64,000 bases of DNA. Origin: an uncultured Ruminiclostridium sp. GTDB lineage: Bacteria; Bacillota; Clostridia; Oscillospirales; Ruminococcaceae. The notes below the pieces were generated by a model. It had not been told where the DNA came from, made no database searches, and saw only the letters and a program-made list of their open reading frames with translations. Of the stretch, positions 60,220 to 64,000 are shown piece after piece. Both the position numbers and the translations under genes were made by a program. Within the stretch, counting starts at the first letter, position 1; each line of letters starts with the position of its first letter. The DNA lies in NCBI GenBank assembly GCA_934454635.1, contig CAKSFR010000006.1, positions 62,001-126,000 of the forward strand, in the 5' to 3' direction.

Positions 60220-60959
60220 TCGTCTTCTTCCTCATCAGGGTCGGCTTCCTCCGCCGCAAGAGCGTTGCGGTAATCGGAAACCTCGTCGCGCAGGTCGGAG
60301 CAGTGCGTTTTTACCGCGCCGATAAGATTGGCTTTCGCGAGAGAAAGCGTGAGAAGCGCTTTTTTCAGATCGGCGTGAGTCGTCTTATTCTCGCGTATAA
60401 CGAGGACAACGCCTGCGGTATATCCCCCGAACAGCAGCGCGTCGTTTGCAACGCACAGCGGCGGGGTATCGATCACAATATAGTGGTAATAGCTGTAAAG
60501 CATTCGTATCAGCCGTTCCATTTTTTGTCCTCCGAGCAGGTCGGCAGGATTTTCGGGAACAGCGCCCGACGGCATAACATGGAAATTTCGGAGAACCTCC
60601 CGGCAGATAGCGCTGTACACGTCGCTTTCACCGCTTAAAGCAGTGCTTAAACCGAAGCGGTTTTTAAGGCGGAACAGCTCATGCAGGCTCGGTCGGCGCA
60701 AATCCGCATCAATAAGCAGGACGCGCTTATCAAGCTGACTGAACGCTATTGCGAGATTGGCTGCCGTGGTTGTCTTTCCCTCGCTTTTGCACTGGCTTGT
60801 GACAACTACGGAGCAAAGAGAACGCGAGGACATTGCCGAAAGCAGGTTCGCACGGATATTCTTGTAGACCTCGGAAATAACGGGCGGAGTATTTTCGTTA
60901 AGGATAAACTGCCTCGTGATTATATCTTCGCCGAAGCTTTCATATAAAGGCAATTTCAT
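60216..60959 (-). CDS. CpsD/CapB-type bacterial tyrosine kinase, 247 aa
   Basis: BY-kinases control polysaccharide chain length and surface processes. Walker A is QCKSEGKTTTAANLA, A' VLLIDADLRRPSLHELF and B YIVIDTPPL. The C-terminus is acidic (EEADPDEEEDE), with only one nearby Tyr rather than the usual Tyr cluster, and no CpsC-like membrane partner is next to it. I chose ATG 60959, close to AAAGGGG; a TTG nine codons upstream is an alternative. Confidence 0.88.
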   Translation of the reverse strand: MKLPLYESFGEDIITRQFILNENTPPVISEVYKNIRANLLSAMSSRSLCSVVVTSQCKSEGKTTTAANLAIAFSQLDKRVLLIDADLRRPSLHELFRLKNRFGLSTALSGESDVYSAICREVLRNFHVMPSGAVPENPADLLGGQKMERLIRMLYSYYHYIVIDTPPLCVANDALLFGGYTAGVVLVIRENKTTHADLKKALLTLSLAKANLIGAVKTHCSDLRDEVSDYRNALAAEEADPDEEEDE

Positions 60960-61002
60960 ACCCCTTTCCCGCACATGGCTGTGCAATCATATACACTATA
61001 TT

Positions 61003-61031
61003 ATTATACATATTTTTGTTGTTTTTGTCAA
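61003..61031 (-). promoter_or_regulatory. Promoter of the BY-kinase/collagen-like operon
   Basis: On the minus strand TTGACA (61031-61026), 17-base spacer, TATAAT (61008-61003), about 45 bases before the kinase. Confidence 0.88.
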
Positions 61032-61150
61032 TATTTAAGAGCCGATTTTTCAAAATAATTCCGCAAAAAGCGTCGGATATAACGGCGGCAGCCTGTTCAA
61101 AATAAAGAAAAGCACATTTGCGCTAAACTATTGAAACGGGAGGCACTGCC

Positions 61151-61516
61151 GTGAATGAGAAAAAATCCAAAAGACTGAGTTCTGCGCTTGCGGGCGCGGT
61201 AAGCGGGGTCATGAACGGGCTTTTCGGCTCGGGCGGAGGCGCGGTCGCGGTACCGCTTTTGGAACGGACGGGACTTGAACCGCGAAAAAGCCACGCAACA
61301 TCCGTCGCGCTGATATTTTTTCTGAGCATTTCCGCCACAATCGGCTATTTTCTGGGTGGAAACCTGAACGCGGGGCTTGTTCTTCCGCTTCTTCCGGGAG
61401 GATTTTTCGGTGCTGTCCTCGGTTCGATCCTGCTCAAAAAAATAGACAACGGACTGCTTAGGCGGATATTCGGCGGGCTGCTAATAATCGCGGCGGGGAG
61501 AATGCTGCTGAAATGA
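61151..61516 (+). CDS. Half-size TauE/SafE family membrane protein, N-terminal half type, 121 aa
   Basis: The TauE/SafE family exports sulfite or other organic anions and normally has two repeats of four spans in one ~250-residue chain. This protein is one repeat: NGLFGSGGGAVAVPLLE motif, RKSHATSVALIF and about four spans. It starts with GTG after GGGAGG and overlaps the next gene by four bases, so the two halves should be made together as a heterodimer. Confidence 0.85.
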   Translation: MNEKKSKRLSSALAGAVSGVMNGLFGSGGGAVAVPLLERTGLEPRKSHATSVALIFFLSISATIGYFLGGNLNAGLVLPLLPGGFFGAVLGSILLKKIDNGLLRRIFGGLLIIAAGRMLLK

Positions 61517-61878
61517 ACCTGCTTATCGGATTTCTTGCGGGACTTATCGCTTCAATGGGGCTTGGCGGCGGCTTTGTCATGATAATTTACCTGACCGTTT
61601 TCAGACAGTGCCCGCAGCTTGAGGCTCAGGGCGCAAATCTGCTGTTTTTTCTGCCGATAGCGCTGCTCTCGATGTTTCTTCACACTCGCAGCGGGCTTAT
61701 CGACTGGCGCAGAATACCGCTCGCGGCGGCAGCGGGCATAGTCGGCGCGCTTATAGGCACGTTTCTGGGCGCGGCGCTTGATGAAAACCTGCTTCGAAAG
61801 CTGTTCGCCGTGCTTCTGCTCGTCACGGGGCTGCGTGAGCTTTTTCACGCCCGAAAAGTGAAAAGCACGGCGCAGTAG
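61513..61878 (+). CDS. Half-size TauE/SafE family membrane protein, C-terminal half type, 121 aa
   Basis: The second half of the same transporter: FLAGLIASMGLGGGFVMIIYL repeats the glycine motif, then QGANLLFFLPIALLSM. It is the same length as its partner and coupled by ATGA. Each half has the full repeat unit, so this is a natural split rather than a frameshift: the frames differ, but both have proper starts. Confidence 0.85.
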   Translation: MNLLIGFLAGLIASMGLGGGFVMIIYLTVFRQCPQLEAQGANLLFFLPIALLSMFLHTRSGLIDWRRIPLAAAAGIVGALIGTFLGAALDENLLRKLFAVLLLVTGLRELFHARKVKSTAQ

Positions 61879-61964
61879 CGCGGCGCCCCGCCTTTTGAAA
61901 GCTTTCTGCTATACCGCACGCCGGAAACGGCGGCTCGTTATGCTCGGCGAAGCCCCTGCGGCGC

Positions 61965-62046
61965 CTGCGCGCACGCCGAAGGCGTGCGCGCAGAGCTGCG
62001 GCGCGAAGCGCCGCAGCAGCCTGCGGGCGGCTTTGCCGCCCGCAGG
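61965..62046 (+). repeat. Tandem array of three perfect three-base-loop hairpins
   Basis: 61965-61993 is a 13-bp stem with loop gaa; 61996-62016 a 9-bp stem with loop gaa; 62020-62046 a 12-bp stem with loop ttt. All stems are perfect and spaced by two or three bases. It lies in the 255-base gap between the TauE pair and the AGCS gene; no gene is seen there. Confidence 0.9.
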
Positions 62047-62133
62047 GGCGCGCAGCGGAGTGCGGTTGGCGCCGTTTCGGGCGTGCGGGAGGAAAACGAC
62101 ATAGAGAAAGGCGCCGCCGTGGGAAAGGAAACG

Positions 62134-63852
62134 ATGATGACGGAATTTATCACACAGCTTAACGGGAAAATAAACGGCGTAGTGTGGGGAACGCCAATGC
62201 TTGTGCTGCTTATAGGGACGGGGATATATCTCAGCATAAGACTGCGCTTTTTTCAGATAACAAGATTCGGTATGTGGTTCAGGGAAACCGCGCTTTCGCT
62301 TTTTCACAGGGATACCGTAAAAAGCAGTGAAAGCAAGGCGATATCGCAGTTTCAGGCGATGTCTGCCGCTCTTGCCGCAGCTCTCGGTACGGGGAATATC
62401 GCGGGGGTTGCTACCGCTCTTGCCGCAGGAGGACCGGGAGCGGTGCTTTGGATGTGGGTGTCGGCGATTTTCGGAATGATGACGGGTTTTTCCGAGAATG
62501 TCCTTGGGATACTTTTCCGTAAGAGAAATAAAGCTGGCGAGTGGTCGGGCGGAGCGATGTATTATCTGCGTGACGGGGTCGGACAAAAGCGCGGGCTGAA
62601 ATGGCTCGGAAAGCCTCTTGCGGCGCTGTTTGCCCTTTTTTGTATGCTGGCTTCGTTCGGCATAGGAAATATGACGCAGGTCAATTCGATCGCCGACGCT
62701 ATGCGTTCCGAGTTTGGAGTTCCCACCCTTGCTACGGGTGTGGTTCTGGCGGCAATTTCCGCGCTCGTTATCGTCGGAGGAATAAAGCGGATAGGGCGCG
62801 TTACGGAGAAGCTCGTCCCCGCAATGGCGGTTCTGTACATAGCCGCGTGCGTTGCGGTTCTGGCTATGAATTTCACCCGTATTCCGCAAATCATTTCCGC
62901 AATTGTATCAAGCGCGTTCGGATTCAGTCAGGTCACGGGCGGGGTAAGCGGTTATCTGGTAATGAACGCGGTTTCGGTCGGATTTCGGCGCGGAGTTTTC
63001 TCGAACGAGGCGGGACTCGGCTCGTCCGTTGCGGTAAACGCTTCGTCTGACGTTACCGAGCCGGTAAAACAGGGAATGTGGGCTGTTTTTGAGATTTTTT
63101 TTGACACTATAGTTATGTGCACGCTTACGGCGCTGGTTCTTCTTTCCGCCTCGGGAACCAAGAATACGTTTGAAACGGCTTTGCAGAATGTTTCGGAACA
63201 ACCGCAGTATTTCTGCATTTCGGAAAATATGTCTTTAATAAGCGGCGAACCTATTCCTTTGCTTGAGCTTGCCGCTGAGGATTCACCGTCGGGGACATAT
63301 ACCGAGCTTCAGGCGAAAACATCTTACGGTCAGCCTTTCACAATAAAATTGAAAAGAAAATCCGACGAACGCGGCTGCAATTATATAAATCTTATGCAGA
63401 TACGCGGAATCGCCGCAAAAAATCCCGACGGAACGCTGATTTTGAACGAAAAAGGCGAAACGATAATAAGCGCGGCGGAGCTTTCCGCCGTAAACGGCGC
63501 AAGCCTTGTTTCGTATGTTTTCGGGCAGTGCTTCGGAAATTTCGCGGGCAAGCTGCTTGCGGTCATGGTGCTTCTTTTTGCGTTTTCGACCGTTATCGGC
63601 TGGTCGTTTAACGGGGCAAAATCAGCGGAATATCTTTTCGGAACAAAAAGCGTTTCGCTTTACAGAGCGGTTTATGTTGCGTTTGTGCTGCTCGGAAGCA
63701 CGGTAAGCCTTACTCTTGCGTGGGACATTTCGGACACGCTGAATGGGCTTATGGCTGTCCCGAATCTTATAGGCGTGCTTATTCTTTCCGGAAATGTCAG
63801 CCGCGAGCTTTTCAGTTTTTGTCGCAGAAAAGGCGAACGTGCTAGGCGTTAG
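62134..63852 (+). CDS. Sodium/alanine (AGCS) symporter with a ~110-residue insert, 572 aa
   Basis: Na+-coupled amino acid importer. The family motif GALGTGNIAGVATAL-like segment (AALGTGNIAGVATALAAGG) is near residue 85, followed by GGAMYYLRDG, NEAGLGSSVAVNASS and a late GWSFNGAKSAEYLFG. Between GTKNTF and FGQCFGNFAGK (about residues 345-465) there is an extra Ser/Glu/Lys-rich extramembrane domain (YTELQAKTSYGQPFTIKLK, MQIRGIAAKNPDGTL) that makes it longer than the usual ~450-470. I chose ATG 62134 after GGAAAGGA; the longer frame runs through the hairpin array. Confidence 0.9.
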   Translation: MMTEFITQLNGKINGVVWGTPMLVLLIGTGIYLSIRLRFFQITRFGMWFRETALSLFHRDTVKSSESKAISQFQAMSAALAAALGTGNIAGVATALAAGGPGAVLWMWVSAIFGMMTGFSENVLGILFRKRNKAGEWSGGAMYYLRDGVGQKRGLKWLGKPLAALFALFCMLASFGIGNMTQVNSIADAMRSEFGVPTLATGVVLAAISALVIVGGIKRIGRVTEKLVPAMAVLYIAACVAVLAMNFTRIPQIISAIVSSAFGFSQVTGGVSGYLVMNAVSVGFRRGVFSNEAGLGSSVAVNASSDVTEPVKQGMWAVFEIFFDTIVMCTLTALVLLSASGTKNTFETALQNVSEQPQYFCISENMSLISGEPIPLLELAAEDSPSGTYTELQAKTSYGQPFTIKLKRKSDERGCNYINLMQIRGIAAKNPDGTLILNEKGETIISAAELSAVNGASLVSYVFGQCFGNFAGKLLAVMVLLFAFSTVIGWSFNGAKSAEYLFGTKSVSLYRAVYVAFVLLGSTVSLTLAWDISDTLNGLMAVPNLIGVLILSGNVSRELFSFCRRKGERARR

Positions 63853-63880
63853 GCAAGAATAATTTAAGCTCTTGCTTTTA

Positions 63881-63971
63881 TACTCAGCACCAATTAAAAG
63901 CTATACAAAAAATCGAGTGAAAGTATGGATTATACCAGAATTTTTATCTATAGCTTTATTGGTGCTTAGTA
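63881..63971 (+). mobile_element. Miniature inverted-repeat element, copy 7 (91 bp)
   Basis: Begins TACTCAGCACCAATT and ends ATTGGTGCTTAGTA; TTA flanks at 63878-63880 and 63972-63974. It starts 28 bp after the AGCS stop. After it only 26 bases remain in the window. Confidence 0.92.
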
Positions 63972-64000
63972 TTACGCATTATTCACAGACACCTGCGGCG

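Noticed and set aside
61984..62133. N-terminal extension of the AGCS symporter
   Set aside because: It is the translation of the hairpin array; ATG 62134 has a good ribosome binding site and matches the family start.

Overview
The window reads as a chromosomal segment of a motile, Gram-positive gut or rumen type Firmicute of the Ruminococcus/Oscillospiraceae kind. This is inferred from the Bacillus-like flagellar order flgM-flgN-flgK-flgL-yviE-fliW-csrA, a FabK-type fatty acid operon, a YlmC/YmxH sporulation-family protein, single-4Fe-4S ferredoxin, Thr/Glu-rich lipoproteins, GH5 and GH26 plant-wall hydrolases, strong AAAGGA/AGGAGG ribosome binding sites and textbook TTGACA-17-TATAAT promoters. 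No species is claimed.

Layout. 1-8301: a leftward flagellar operon read from a sigma-D-like promoter, ending in fliD, which runs off the window. 8414-17873: single genes and pairs: lipoprotein, ECF sigma/anti-sigma pair with a switchable leader, GT4 glycosyltransferase, a TetR/flavoprotein operon with two operators, a GH5 lipoprotein, a duplicated-domain protein, and a DUF998 gene broken by two small mobile elements. 17939-26711: leftward genes for NAD(P)HX repair, ADP-ribosylglycohydrolase, galE, ArsC-like, amidohydrolase, aroK, aroE, fabD. 26781-35373: a rightward type II fatty acid operon fabH-fabK-fabG-fabF-accB-fabZ-accC-accD-accA followed by acpP. 35385-42408: leftward lipoprotein, GH26, then the alr-PHP-APH-aroK2-VTC-DUF4956 run. 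42598-50836: LCP-like protein, rpsB-tsf, ferredoxin, SCP2-like basic-tail protein, J-protein, tRNA-Thr/tRNA-Tyr, two CPBP proteases. 50851-63852: glmU, a Thr-rich surface protein, a polar amino acid ABC transporter, trmL, a four-gene BY-kinase/membrane/collagen-like surface operon, two half-size TauE proteins and an AGCS symporter.

The most unusual content is in the non-coding DNA. (1) Seven copies of a ~75-101 bp miniature inverted-repeat element begin TACT, end AGTA and are each flanked by an exact 3-bp TNA duplication (TTA, TAA or TGA). In three cases that duplicated triplet is the stop codon of the adjacent gene. (2) One copy and a second, 190-bp element with the same end and target rules are both inserted in a DUF998 gene; removing both with one duplicate each restores a perfect 213-codon frame. 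(3) A second repeat class consists of tandem perfect hairpins that nearly all have exactly three-nucleotide loops (17031-17220, 37184-37280, 37463-37559, 61965-62046 and isolated units). No transposase is present in the window, so both classes must be mobilised in trans or be relics. (4) The ECF sigma leader can fold in two mutually exclusive ways, one of which hides the ribosome binding site. (5) The TetR regulator has no ATG/GTG/TTG start that preserves its DNA-binding domain and appears to use AUC.
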